From CAVQFB01 sp963711675 (GTDB lineage: Bacteria; Acidobacteriota; Terriglobia; Terriglobales; Acidobacteriaceae): a stretch of 64,000 nucleotides of DNA. Made by a program: the position numbers and the translations under genes. A model generated the notes under the pieces. The model saw only the letters and a program-made list of their open reading frames with translations, was not told the DNA's origin and did no database searches. The stretch spans positions 23,986 to 87,985 of the forward strand of contig CAVQFB010000018.1 of assembly GCA_963711675.1 (NCBI GenBank), written 5' to 3'. Positions 1-8,399 of the stretch are shown here, in pieces; within the stretch, counting starts at the first letter, position 1; each line of letters begins with the position of its first letter.

Positions 1-1117
1 CAGCAGCCCGACCTGAACTGGCGCAATCCCGCCGTCGAAAAAGCCATGTTCGATGTCACGCGGTGGTGGTACAGCGCGGCGTGGCAGGCTTCCGGCTGGA
101 TGCGGTGGACACGCTTTTTGAGGACCCCGATCTGCGCGACAACCCCATCCTTCCCGGCACCAACAAGTACGGCGATCCCAACATGGAGAGTAAGTACAAC
201 GACAAGCTGCCCGAAGTGCACGAAACTCTGCAGGCGCTGAGAAAAGTGGCCGACGAGCACAACGCGGTGCTGATTGGCGAGACCTGGACGAAAAATATCC
301 CCGAGCTGAAGGAGTATTACGGCAACCACGGCAACGAACTTCAGATGCCGATGGACTTTATGTTTACACGCGTCGACAAGCTCGATCCGGCAGAGTTCCG
401 CAAGCAGATCGCCGGGGTCGATGCGTCGGGCGGCTGGCCGGTATTTGTCATCAGCAACCACGACATTCTGCGATCCTACGATCGTTACGGCGACGGCCGG
501 CACAACGATGCTATCGCGAAGGTGATGGCGGGGATGTATCTGACCCTGCGTGGCACGCCGATCATGTACTACGGCGAAGAAATCGGGATGAAGACCACCG
601 AGCCGCGCGCAAGGAGGATGTGAAGGATCCGATCGGGAAACTTGGCTGGCCGAACGAAAAAGGCCGCGACGGCGAGCGTACTCCCATGCAGTGGAACAAC
701 AGTCCGAACGCCGGGTTCACCACTGGCACGCCGTGGCTGCCAGTGCCGGATACGTACAAAACCCACAACGTCGCGGACGAACAGAAAGATCCGAATTCGA
801 TATGGAGTTTCTACCAGCGAGTGCTGGCGTTGCGTCACCAGAACAAGGCGCTGCTCGATGGAGACTACGTAGCATTGAACGAGAGCGACGCCAACGTGAT
901 TTCGTACCTACGGCGATATAAGAATGAAGGCGTACTGGTGGCGATCAACATGTCAGCCAGCGAGCAGAAAGTAAGCTTCGATTTGAAGTCGCAAGGGTTC
1001 GGTGCGACGAAGGCCGTCACGCTGGTGACGACGGAAGCAGAGCCATCGAAGGAGTTGAACTTAACAGGCCTGACGCTGAAGCCGTTCGGGGTCTACATCG
1101 CGTCGGTGATGAAATAG
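1..1117 (+). pseudogene. GH13 alpha-glucosidase (oligo-1,6-glucosidase-like), 5' truncated by the window and frameshifted twice
   Basis: This is the C-terminal two thirds of a GH13 glucosidase that hydrolyses alpha-glucosidic bonds. All three catalytic acids are visible: the nucleophile Asp in GFRLDAVD, the acid/base Glu in IGETW, and the stabilising Asp in ISNHD. A C-terminal beta domain follows (LRHQNKALLDGDY). Three frames must be joined. The first runs to about base 68 (DLNWRNPAVEKAMFDVTRWW), the second from there to about 605 (ending EEIGMKTTEP), and the third to the TAG ending at 1117 (KDPIGKLGWPNEKGRDGERT). Coding similarity continues smoothly across both joins and there is no internal stop inside the correct segments, so one-base errors or very recent lesions are likely. 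The N-terminus lies outside the window. The family is certain; exact substrate is not. Confidence 0.85.
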
Positions 1118-1195
1118 AGGAGCGCCTCGCTCGGGATGACAATCAACGGAGGATGCGTTCCCCAGCGGCTAAAGCCAGGATAATTGATGATGGGC

Positions 1196-1232
1196 GCTTT
1201 GCGGCATCGCCGAAGCGATGCCCTGATACGAA
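1196..1232 (-). repeat. Palindromic repeat, copy 1
   Basis: A 37-base element read on the minus strand has a hairpin with arms GGCATCGC and GCGATGCC around a TTCG-type loop. It is preceded by GTATCAG and followed by an AAGC end. A second copy with the same flanks but a different stem is at 11084-11120. It sits between the glucosidase stop and the BNR lipoprotein, so it may also act as a weak bidirectional terminator, although there is no T-run. Confidence 0.65.
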
Positions 1233-1264
1233 TCACAAAGCTCTCTGGCAGCCTGTAAAGGAAC

Positions 1265-2794
1265 TCAGCGCGGCGGTCTTTCCGGAATGAGATCTTCTAC
1301 GTCGCGGAAGGGCCGGGGCGGATGGTCGGAATGAGCATCGGGCACTGGCAGGTCATGTGCGGAACTGAGCCGCACGCCACTCTCGGAATCGGCCATTCCC
1401 GCGCTCGTCGTGTACATAGCTTCGCCAAACTCCGTGCCTGACTTAGGCTGCGCCACGGCGAAGAAAGGGTACACCTTGCCATTGGAGTAGGCAGCGGAAA
1501 CGTAATCCCCCACCATCACGCCGGAAAAAGTATCGGGCAGAGAATCAAGCGTCATGCCCGCAGCGAGCGTGGTCGGGGCCGACCAGGTTTTCCCACCATC
1601 GTGCGACAGGATAATCCCCGCATTCAGCTCGCAGGTTGATACGACACAGTTTGCCGTGGGATAGAAATAGTAAGTGAGCGCGAGATGGGCTGTGCTGCCG
1701 CTGGTTGCGGGATCAATCGCCAGCCCGGCAATGAAGTGATCCACGGTGCTGGTGACCGCGTCGATGGGAACGCGCGCCGGCACACTCCAGGTCACGCCAT
1801 CGGACGAAGTGCTCAGCACCATGTCATTCGTCGCGCATGCCGTGCGGAAGCGGCAATCCTGCCACACAACATACACCGTACCCGCGGCATCGGTGGTGGC
1901 AGCGGGCAGGGCGGACGTGCGAATGCCGCCGGCAACGAGATGATCGGTGATGGCGGAGACTTCAACCGCCGCTTTCCAGCTTGCGCCTCCATCGCTCGAA
2001 CTGAACGCGACAATCTGGTTGCTGGCTGCATCTGTGATCGGGACAATGACCGTGCCGTTCGGCTGCACCACGGGCTGGCCTCCCACACCGCCGGCCAGAT
2101 CGGCCGTGTTGAGCGGGGCGGACCAGGTTATGCCGCCGTTGGTGGAGGTACTCATCCAGATCACACTCTGGGAGACGGGATCGTCCCATTCCGCGTAACA
2201 GTGGCCGAAGAAGGGGCTGGCAGACGTGTTGTCGCATGCGATCCAGGGTTTGTCGGCGTTAGGGGTTGAGCTGACGATCACGGGATTTCCCCAGTGAATT
2301 CCGTCAGCGGAACGATTCACCCCAACGGTGGTAAGCGGGCCGATAGGAAGAGTGGCGATCAGCCAGACGGCGTGCGACCGGTCATAGGCAATGGCCGCGT
2401 CGCTGACGGCAGTGTAAGTGCCGCCCTGAAAGATGGTGATGCCGGGGAGAAATCCGCTGGTCCAGGTGATGCCCCCGTTTTGAGACGTGGCAAAGCCGAT
2501 GTCGGAACCGCCGCCGCCAAAGATGCGGCCCACCTGAAATGCCGTAACGATAGTCGATCCGAAGGAGAATGCCCCAGGTTCCACTTCGGTGGCGTGCTGG
2601 CTTTGAGAGTTTGTGTACGGATCATTACTCAGCTTCGTCAGGCCGGTAACTGCGACGGCAGGAGTTGACGTGGTGGACTGTGCCGACGAAGTGGTAGATG
2701 AACTGCCTCCACAACCGCCGTTGAGCAAGATCAGCGCGACCAGGCCGGCGCCAGCCGAGATCTGCCTCACCACCGCACGTAAGGATATGATCAT
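1265..2794 (-). CDS. BNR/Asp-box repeat lipoprotein (sialidase-like beta-propeller)
   Basis: A 509-residue exported protein. The N-terminus has a hydrophobic segment ending in a lipobox-like LNGGC (Cys at about 28) followed by a Ser/Thr-rich linker, which predicts a lipoprotein anchored to a membrane. The rest carries at least six Asp-box motifs typical of six-bladed sialidase-type propellers: SQNGGITW, SADGIHW, STNGGITW, SSDGGASW, SSDGVTW and SHDGGKTW. Asp boxes occur in sialidases but also in many non-enzymatic propellers. I see no clear arginine triad, so enzyme activity is not assigned. Its start codon overlaps the stop of the upstream NTF2-like gene by four bases (ATGA), which suggests translational coupling. 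Confidence 0.8.
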   Translation of the reverse strand: MIISLRAVVRQISAGAGLVALILLNGGCGGSSSTTSSAQSTTSTPAVAVTGLTKLSNDPYTNSQSQHATEVEPGAFSFGSTIVTAFQVGRIFGGGGSDIGFATSQNGGITWTSGFLPGITIFQGGTYTAVSDAAIAYDRSHAVWLIATLPIGPLTTVGVNRSADGIHWGNPVIVSSTPNADKPWIACDNTSASPFFGHCYAEWDDPVSQSVIWMSTSTNGGITWSAPLNTADLAGGVGGQPVVQPNGTVIVPITDAASNQIVAFSSSDGGASWKAAVEVSAITDHLVAGGIRTSALPAATTDAAGTVYVVWQDCRFRTACATNDMVLSTSSDGVTWSVPARVPIDAVTSTVDHFIAGLAIDPATSGSTAHLALTYYFYPTANCVVSTCELNAGIILSHDGGKTWSAPTTLAAGMTLDSLPDTFSGVMVGDYVSAAYSNGKVYPFFAVAQPKSGTEFGEAMYTTSAGMADSESGVRLSSAHDLPVPDAHSDHPPRPFRDVEDLIPERPPR

Positions 2795-3237
2795 TTACTG
2801 ATCCAGGTTTCCTGACTCGCTACGCATTGCCACTTTCCGTTCAGGTTCACCCAGGTGTCGGTAAAACGGCCATGGTGGACGAATGGCTTTCCGGAATCGC
2901 TTCCCCTGGTGCGGTACTCACTGGTAACGATGGCGGTGTTGCCGTACATGAACACCTTCGGATTGTCGTTGGAGATTTGTTCCGGATTGAAAGACTTGTC
3001 CTTGATTCCCGCGATGTACTGGCGCTTGTTGGTGAGCGCGCCGTGATGATCCACGCTCACAAAGGTGTCAGCCATCATTTCGTCGGCGGCCTTGGCGTCG
3101 TGGTGAAGTTCAGCCTGGTTCCATGCGCTTTCGAGGGCGAGAATCATGCTTTCGTCGGCAGACGGTTGCTTCCCCTGACTATTCGCGAACAGAGAAACGC
3201 TCACGATAATCGCTGCGATGGAGATGACGCGTAGCAT
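2791..3237 (-). CDS. Secreted SnoaL/DUF4440-type NTF2-like protein
   Basis: A 148-residue protein when started at the ATG of MLRVISIAAIIVSVSLF. That start gives a proper signal peptide; a longer reading would place 20 polar residues before it. The mature part has the compact alpha+beta pattern of the DUF4440/SnoaL group: an N-terminal helix with ALESAWNQAELHHD, then MMADTFVSVDHHG, and a C-terminal strand ending GKWQCVASQETW. These folds bind small molecules or have lost activity, so no reaction is proposed. It is the first gene of a two-gene unit with the BNR lipoprotein, sharing an ATGA overlap. Confidence 0.78.
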   Translation of the reverse strand: MLRVISIAAIIVSVSLFANSQGKQPSADESMILALESAWNQAELHHDAKAADEMMADTFVSVDHHGALTNKRQYIAGIKDKSFNPEQISNDNPKVFMYGNTAIVTSEYRTRGSDSGKPFVHHGRFTDTWVNLNGKWQCVASQETWISK

Positions 3238-3363
3238 GATGTCAGAGTTCCCCCCAAGAAAGAATGCTGCAGAACGTTGCGTGTCACTGGCCGACATTTT
3301 AAGTGAATCGACGGTCAGAATTTTGAACTTCGACCTGCACAGTGGGAGAGGGAACCGGCGCTG

Positions 3364-4638
3364 CTACTGGCCCGCGCGAAGCGGCGAGATCAGCAGGCGG
3401 CCTACGTTTTTTTTCTTGGAGTCGTTTTTATCGTGTTGGTAGACCAGGTCGAGAGCGCCGTCGGAGGCGGTGGACGCCTGGGCCAGCGCGGCGGCCAGCG
3501 CCATAAAGGAGTGGCTTACCTCCTGATTGTGGTGCAGTGCGACCGGGGTTCCGTTGTCGATGGCAGGCGCAATCAGCTGGTAGTTATTCGGAACCTTCCA
3601 GAGGACTTTGCAGCTCGTCGCCTTTTCCAGATCCTCGTCGCCGAAGCCGGGAATTTTCTTATAGCGGTTGAGCACGAGGCGAACGCGGTCGCGTCCCCCA
3701 CCTTCCTCAAAGAACGCGCGCAAGCGTCCGGCGCTCCACAACGAAACCACATCGGTTTGAGTGACCAGCAAAACTGCATTCGAGAGGTCGCAGAGCATGC
3801 GGGTCGTCTGGTCCAGGCGGCTGGAACAATCGATGATGACGTAGTTGTAGTGGCTGACCAGAATGTCGAAAAGGCGGGCCAATTCAGCGGCGGTCGGAGG
3901 CGCCGGGTACGGTTGCTGCGGGCCGGCGAGCAGGTGAAGGCCGCCCTTGTACTGCGTCATGAAGCCTTCGAGCAGCGATGCGTCCATGCGGTGCAGGTTC
4001 TGTAAAGCGTCGAAGAGGCCGAAGGTGGGCCGCAGGTTCAGGTGCAGGGCCACACAGCCGATGGAGGCGAAGTCGACCAGCACAACCTTTCCGTGGGTTT
4101 CCTGGAGAGCAATCGCAGTGTTGACGGACACCGTGGTCGCGCCTGCGCCACCCTTGGCATTCACGAAGGCGAAAACTTTTGCCTTGCCCGCTCCGCTGCG
4201 CGTCTTCTTGCTGCGGATAGAAGCCAGCCGGGTCAGGCATTCGAGCAGCGCGTCGCGCTCGACGTTGCGGTCCAGATATTCGCGGGCCCCGGCCCGCATG
4301 GCGGCCACAATCGTGGGCGGGTGATCCATCATGCCGGCGACGAAGATCGTGATCTCTGCCGTAGAAGCGTGAATCAGTTCAATGGCGGCAAGGGCATGCT
4401 GCGGATTCTGGGGATCGATGTCGACGAGGACGACTTCCGCGCCCAGGTCCTGAATCTGGCGAACGGCGGGGTCGGAGGGCACCAGCGGAAAGCCTTGGTG
4501 GGTGTAGACGACCTGCCCCAGGTTGGTGCTGTCCACGCGGTTCTGGAGCGTATTCAGACGTTCACGGTCCTCGCTCAGAACGGCGACCGCTATGCCATGC
4601 ATAGGCTTATTCTCACTTTTATATCCGTTAGTTTGCAT
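3364..4638 (-). CDS. CpaE/TadZ-like MinD-family ATPase with receiver-like N-domain
   Basis: A 424-residue protein. Residues about 13-130 look like a response-regulator receiver fold (VLVDIDPQNPQHALAAIELI, then AAMRAGAREYLDRNV). Residues about 150-400 form a MinD/ParA-type ATPase with the deviant Walker A FVNAKGGAGATTVSVN, the switch region VVLVDFASIG and the VIIDCSS Walker B strand. This architecture is typical of CpaE/TadZ, which positions Tad/Flp pilus machinery at the pole or midcell. No other tad/cpa genes are in the window, so it is either an orphan localisation factor or part of a split locus. A PilZ gene lies upstream on the same strand, separated by 277 bases without a recognisable gene. 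Confidence 0.82.
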   Translation of the reverse strand: MQTNGYKSENKPMHGIAVAVLSEDRERLNTLQNRVDSTNLGQVVYTHQGFPLVPSDPAVRQIQDLGAEVVLVDIDPQNPQHALAAIELIHASTAEITIFVAGMMDHPPTIVAAMRAGAREYLDRNVERDALLECLTRLASIRSKKTRSGAGKAKVFAFVNAKGGAGATTVSVNTAIALQETHGKVVLVDFASIGCVALHLNLRPTFGLFDALQNLHRMDASLLEGFMTQYKGGLHLLAGPQQPYPAPPTAAELARLFDILVSHYNYVIIDCSSRLDQTTRMLCDLSNAVLLVTQTDVVSLWSAGRLRAFFEEGGGRDRVRLVLNRYKKIPGFGDEDLEKATSCKVLWKVPNNYQLIAPAIDNGTPVALHHNQEVSHSFMALAAALAQASTASDGALDLVYQHDKNDSKKKNVGRLLISPLRAGQ

Positions 4639-4915
4639 GGTAAGAGGCGAACGTACTCCCGACCAGATGACCTTCGTAACCAGTTATCAGCTGAAGAAGA
4701 GATTCGTATCCCTTGGGCGCATCAATCGGTGGGGGGAGCGAAGGATGCAAAGCGCGGGAGCTCCAAAACGGCGGAGAACTCTTCCACTTGCAATATCTTA
4801 AGCCATTTGATGCCAAATTGGAAAGGAGAGCCAGCGGAAAAACCGCGTCGGTGGCGGAAAGTCAGCAAATCCGGGCATTTGGGCGGGAGCGGGACAAAAT
4901 TACATGTGCCCGGAG

Positions 4916-5326
4916 CTAGTGAGTCGGGAGGGTGGGCTGGCGACCGAGAGCGCGCTGGTCCGTTATCTTGGAAGAAGCTGCGGATAGCGAGGGGACGGCG
5001 TCCGGCAGGTACTCATAGTGTTCCAAAAGCACGGCCACGCCGGTCTTGCCGCCCGAAGCTGGCGGGTTGGCGCGCAGAACCTTGCCCTGGCAGCGCACCC
5101 GCATATTTTCCGAGAGGGTGATTTCCGCGGGCATCATCAAGGTGATTTCCACCTTCGCACCGGCCTGAAGCGGACAATCGGTGTAGAAGAAAATGCCGCG
5201 GGCGCTCAGGTTTTGACTGAATCCAAATTCTTCTTTGCAGCCGTCGGCGCTACGAACGGAAAGGGGAAGCTGATAGTCGAAACGCTGGGCGGCGCGACGT
5301 TCAACCTGAATCGGGCTGAGGGTCAT
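4916..5326 (-). CDS. PilZ-domain protein (possible c-di-GMP binding)
   Basis: About 136 residues from the ATG of MTLSPIQVERRAAQRF. I chose this start because the PilZ RxxxR signature (ERRAAQRFDYQLPL) lies close to it; the reading frame stays open upstream to 5500 but that part is not PilZ-like. The second PilZ motif, usually D/NxSxxG, appears as FSQNLSARGIFFY at about residue 40, and a beta-rich body follows (VEITLMMPAEI, VRCQGKVLRANP). PilZ proteins of this size are c-di-GMP effectors. It lies next to a pilus-type ATPase, so a link to motility or surface attachment is plausible but only contextual. Confidence 0.82.
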   Translation of the reverse strand: MTLSPIQVERRAAQRFDYQLPLSVRSADGCKEEFGFSQNLSARGIFFYTDCPLQAGAKVEITLMMPAEITLSENMRVRCQGKVLRANPPASGGKTGVAVLLEHYEYLPDAVPSLSAASSKITDQRALGRQPTLPTH

Positions 5327-5634
5327 GATGGCCTCACACGGTGACGGCTCTTCGATCAAACGCCCACTCGACTTGCGAAGGGCGCAACAACCATCGACTC
5401 CCGGGGGCTGGACATCGTTCCTGGTTGAACCGCGTTTTGCGATGCGACCCTCTATACTGAGACTCAGCGCGAGGATCACGGACGCAAAAAGTAGAAGCAC
5501 TCTATCCTAGGTCGTGGTTTCTGTGAAGTTACCAGTTGGTGAATAACGAGCATGCTATGGTCGAGTCTCGGAAACGATGAGAATTGGGTGAGAAGATGTT
5601 CTTGTAGGCCATTCCTTGTGATGGTCAGGACGAC
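5327..5634. other. Divergent intergenic region between PilZ and MFS genes
   Basis: About 300 bases without a convincing gene. The minus-strand frame of the PilZ gene remains open to 5500 but carries no recognisable domain. The region must hold promoters for both flanking genes. I see AGGAC just before the MFS ATG but no promoter pair I would assert. Confidence 0.5.
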
Positions 5635-7047
5635 ATGAGCGCGGAAGTGGGCACCGGGTCAAAAGCGAATTCCGAAGCATCAAAAGAGAACGTGGCCGAA
5701 GCCGAGAGTTCAATTCGGAGAAATGGTGCTGGGGGCGCCGGTGCGGGCGGAGTGCTCGGCGAGTCGAAATGGCAAGCGGGACTGCGCGCTCTTCGGCATC
5801 GCAACTTCCAGCTCTTTTTCAGCGGACAGCTCATCTCGCTGATCGGCACCTGGATGCAGACGGTCGCCCAGTCCTGGCTGGTTTACAAGATTACGGGTTC
5901 ATCACTACTCCTGGGGTCGGTGGGTTTCGCCAGCCAGATTCCAGTGTTCTTGGTGGCTCCACTTGGCGGGATCGTCGCCGACCGCTTCAACCGGCAGCGG
6001 GTGGTGGTCGCGACCCAGATTTCTGCGATGCTGCTGGCGTTCGTCCTCGCGGCACTTACTCTAAGCGGCAAAGTTCAAGTCTGGCACATCTTCGTGCTGG
6101 CGGCTCTGCTCGGCGTCGTGAACGCCTTCGATATTCCCGGCCGGCAATCATTTCTGGTGGACATGGTGGGCAAGGAAGACCTGATGAACGCCATCGCGCT
6201 CAACTCTTCCATGTTCAATGGCGCACGCATCATTGGACCGGCTGTGGCCGGCGTTCTGGTCGCGAAGATCGGCGAGGGCTGGTGCTTCTTCGTCAACGGA
6301 GTGAGCTACATTGCGGTGATCATCGGGCTGCTGCTGATGAGAGTCGTATGCAAGCCGAGGGTAACGACGTCGTCCCCGCTCGATGACATTCTGGAGGGCT
6401 TCCGGTTTGCGAAAAATACGACGCCGATTCGGGCGCTGCTGATTTTGCTCGGCGTGGTGAGCTTGGTCGGGATGCCGTACACCGTGCTCATGCCGGTGTT
6501 CGCCGACCGCATTTTGCACGGCGGTGCCAGAGGGCTGGGAATCCTGATGGGCGCGACCGGAGTCGGGGCCCTGCTGGGCGCGTTGACGCTTGCGTTGCGA
6601 TCTGGAGTTAAGGGCCTGGGGCGCCTGATCGCGTTTTGCTGCGCGGGGTTTGGCGTGAGTCTCTTCTTCTTTGCGTTCTCGCGAGTCTTCTGGCTGTCGA
6701 TGCTCCTGCTGCTGCCGGTGGGATATTTCATGATGCTGCAGATGGCGTGCTCGAACACTCTGATTCAGACCATGGTGCCGGATTCGCTGCGCGGCCGCGT
6801 GATGGCGCTCTATTCCATGATGTTCATGGGCATGGCGCCGTTTGGCGCATTCTTCGGGGGAGCGCTGGCCGACAAACTGGGAGCGCCGGTGACGGTCGCG
6901 ACGGGAGCGGTGGCGTCGATTATGGGAGCGGGGTGGTTCTGGACGCAGCTGCCGAATTTCCGCATCGAAGCCAGAAAGTTGATCATTGCGCAAGCGGTGG
7001 CTGGGGGCGAGCCGGCGCCGGAAATGGCGGCAACTGGGGAAGAGTAA
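5635..7047 (+). CDS. MFS transporter (EntS/DUF894-type exporter)
   Basis: A 470-residue integral membrane protein. A Ser/Glu/Gly-rich cytoplasmic tail of about 40 residues precedes WQAGLRALRHRNFQLFFSGQ, the standard beginning of EntS-like MFS exporters. About twelve hydrophobic segments follow. The MFS loop-2/3 motif GGIVADRFNRQRVV is present, as is the second-half equivalent near VPDSLRGRVMALYSM. This subfamily usually exports siderophores or other small molecules by proton antiport. No biosynthetic cluster is adjacent, so the substrate is unknown. The start is an ATG with AGGAC five bases upstream. Confidence 0.88.
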   Translation: MSAEVGTGSKANSEASKENVAEAESSIRRNGAGGAGAGGVLGESKWQAGLRALRHRNFQLFFSGQLISLIGTWMQTVAQSWLVYKITGSSLLLGSVGFASQIPVFLVAPLGGIVADRFNRQRVVVATQISAMLLAFVLAALTLSGKVQVWHIFVLAALLGVVNAFDIPGRQSFLVDMVGKEDLMNAIALNSSMFNGARIIGPAVAGVLVAKIGEGWCFFVNGVSYIAVIIGLLLMRVVCKPRVTTSSPLDDILEGFRFAKNTTPIRALLILLGVVSLVGMPYTVLMPVFADRILHGGARGLGILMGATGVGALLGALTLALRSGVKGLGRLIAFCCAGFGVSLFFFAFSRVFWLSMLLLLPVGYFMMLQMACSNTLIQTMVPDSLRGRVMALYSMMFMGMAPFGAFFGGALADKLGAPVTVATGAVASIMGAGWFWTQLPNFRIEARKLIIAQAVAGGEPAPEMAATGEE

Positions 7048-7250
7048 CCGCTGCGGCGGTATGCGGCGGTGTCAACCTGACTTCCACACGCAAGAATCGG
7101 ATGGCGGCGACGCCGACCGTGAACAATAATTCTGTGGAATGCTCCCATTGTGGAAGGAGGGGAATATCGAGCTCCCGAGCAAACGGCTGTGATCAGCATC
7201 CTGTTGCAATTGAGTAGACATAAGATAAAATAAATGCCCGCGGAAGGACT

Positions 7251-8198
7251 GTGCCGAACCCTCTTGCCCAATTCGAGAAGACTCTGCTGTCGCTGGAGAA
7301 GCAGAGGAAGTCAAGAATCTACGCGATTGTGCATACGGGCGATCCTCAGCATTTGTGCCAGCCAGATTTCTGGGCTGCTTTGAGGCGACGAGAGCAGTTC
7401 TCGAATATCGGGACGCTGGAGATTCTTATACATTCTCCGGGCGGTCACGCGCATGTTGCTTATCGTCTAGCAAAGTATTTCCGAGGCCACTGTAAGCGCC
7501 TGAACGTCATCATACCGATGATGGCAAAAAGCGCGGCTACTTTGCTCTGCTTGAATGCGGACGCGATCTACATGGGTGAGTTTGCGGAGCTTGGTCCTCT
7601 GGACGCGCAACTCAGGGACGAACTAGACAAAGGTACTGAGTTTTTCTCGCCACTTGATGAGTTTAAATCGATGGAGTTCATGAAAGAGTATGCGACCGGA
7701 ATCTTGGATTATTTCGGCCATGCTTTAGCGGAACGTGGGATGAGCCTGAAACAGGCCTTGCATGAGGCAATGGCGGGAGCAGTCGGAATAATGAATCCGT
7801 TGTACTCGCACATTGATCCAAGCAAGGTCGGGTCCTACCGTCGTGCTCTGTCAGAGGGTGAGGAATACGCCACCCGCCTGTTGTCGTCTATCGGTCACCC
7901 TGCTGCCGAGGAATTGGCAGAACACCTGGTTTGGGATTACCCGGCCCACGATTTTGTGATCGACTACGAAGAAGCAGAGGCCATCGGCCTTCCTGTACAG
8001 CGATTGCCGATTGCCCAAGAAAAATCACTGATAAACTCTCTAATAGGATTAATGCACGATGGCATACCGTACTTGGGATTTGCACAATCTGTCAGCGCAA
8101 GAAAGTCAGCAACGAAGCCTCCTGCCAAGAAGGGCACTCGCAAAAAATTGCCAGTTCCCATCACGGCAGGGGCTAACAGCGGCGAAAAGCGAGCGTGA
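7251..8198 (+). CDS. Serine dehydrogenase proteinase-type (ClpP/SppA-fold) protein
   Basis: A 315-residue soluble protein starting at GTG with GGAAGG close upstream. It resembles the SDH_sah group of ClpP-fold proteases: residues about 60-80 contain the HSPGGHAHVAYRLA oxyanion-type turn, and about 100-120 contain MMAKSAATLLCLNADAI, where the Ser after Lys is the likely nucleophile. GEFAELGPLDAQL follows, as in crotonase/ClpP folds. The C-terminus is a basic, Lys-rich tail. No signal peptide or membrane segment is seen. By eye the base composition is lower in GC than its neighbours, with different codon choice, which suggests horizontal acquisition. Confidence 0.78.
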   Translation: MPNPLAQFEKTLLSLEKQRKSRIYAIVHTGDPQHLCQPDFWAALRRREQFSNIGTLEILIHSPGGHAHVAYRLAKYFRGHCKRLNVIIPMMAKSAATLLCLNADAIYMGEFAELGPLDAQLRDELDKGTEFFSPLDEFKSMEFMKEYATGILDYFGHALAERGMSLKQALHEAMAGAVGIMNPLYSHIDPSKVGSYRRALSEGEEYATRLLSSIGHPAAEELAEHLVWDYPAHDFVIDYEEAEAIGLPVQRLPIAQEKSLINSLIGLMHDGIPYLGFAQSVSARKSATKPPAKKGTRKKLPVPITAGANSGEKRA

Positions 8199-8399
8199 AC
8201 GCGAAAGATCTCTGAGACGTTTGCTCTCGCGCTTGCGTTCCTTGTCACCAGCAGAGCGTGCGCGATCTCTGCGTGAAAAAGCCACTGGTTGAGCTTGCTG
8301 GCACGTGTTCTGCGAAAACCGAACGACCCCGCTACCGAGGTACTCTCTCCGTTGACTTAACCTCCTCGAAACCCTAAGATTGCCCGACCTTTCTACGAC

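Noticed and set aside
6148..6993. A 281-codon minus-strand frame opposite the MFS gene
   Set aside because: Composition is Arg/His/Gln-rich and non-protein-like; the plus strand encodes a certain transporter.
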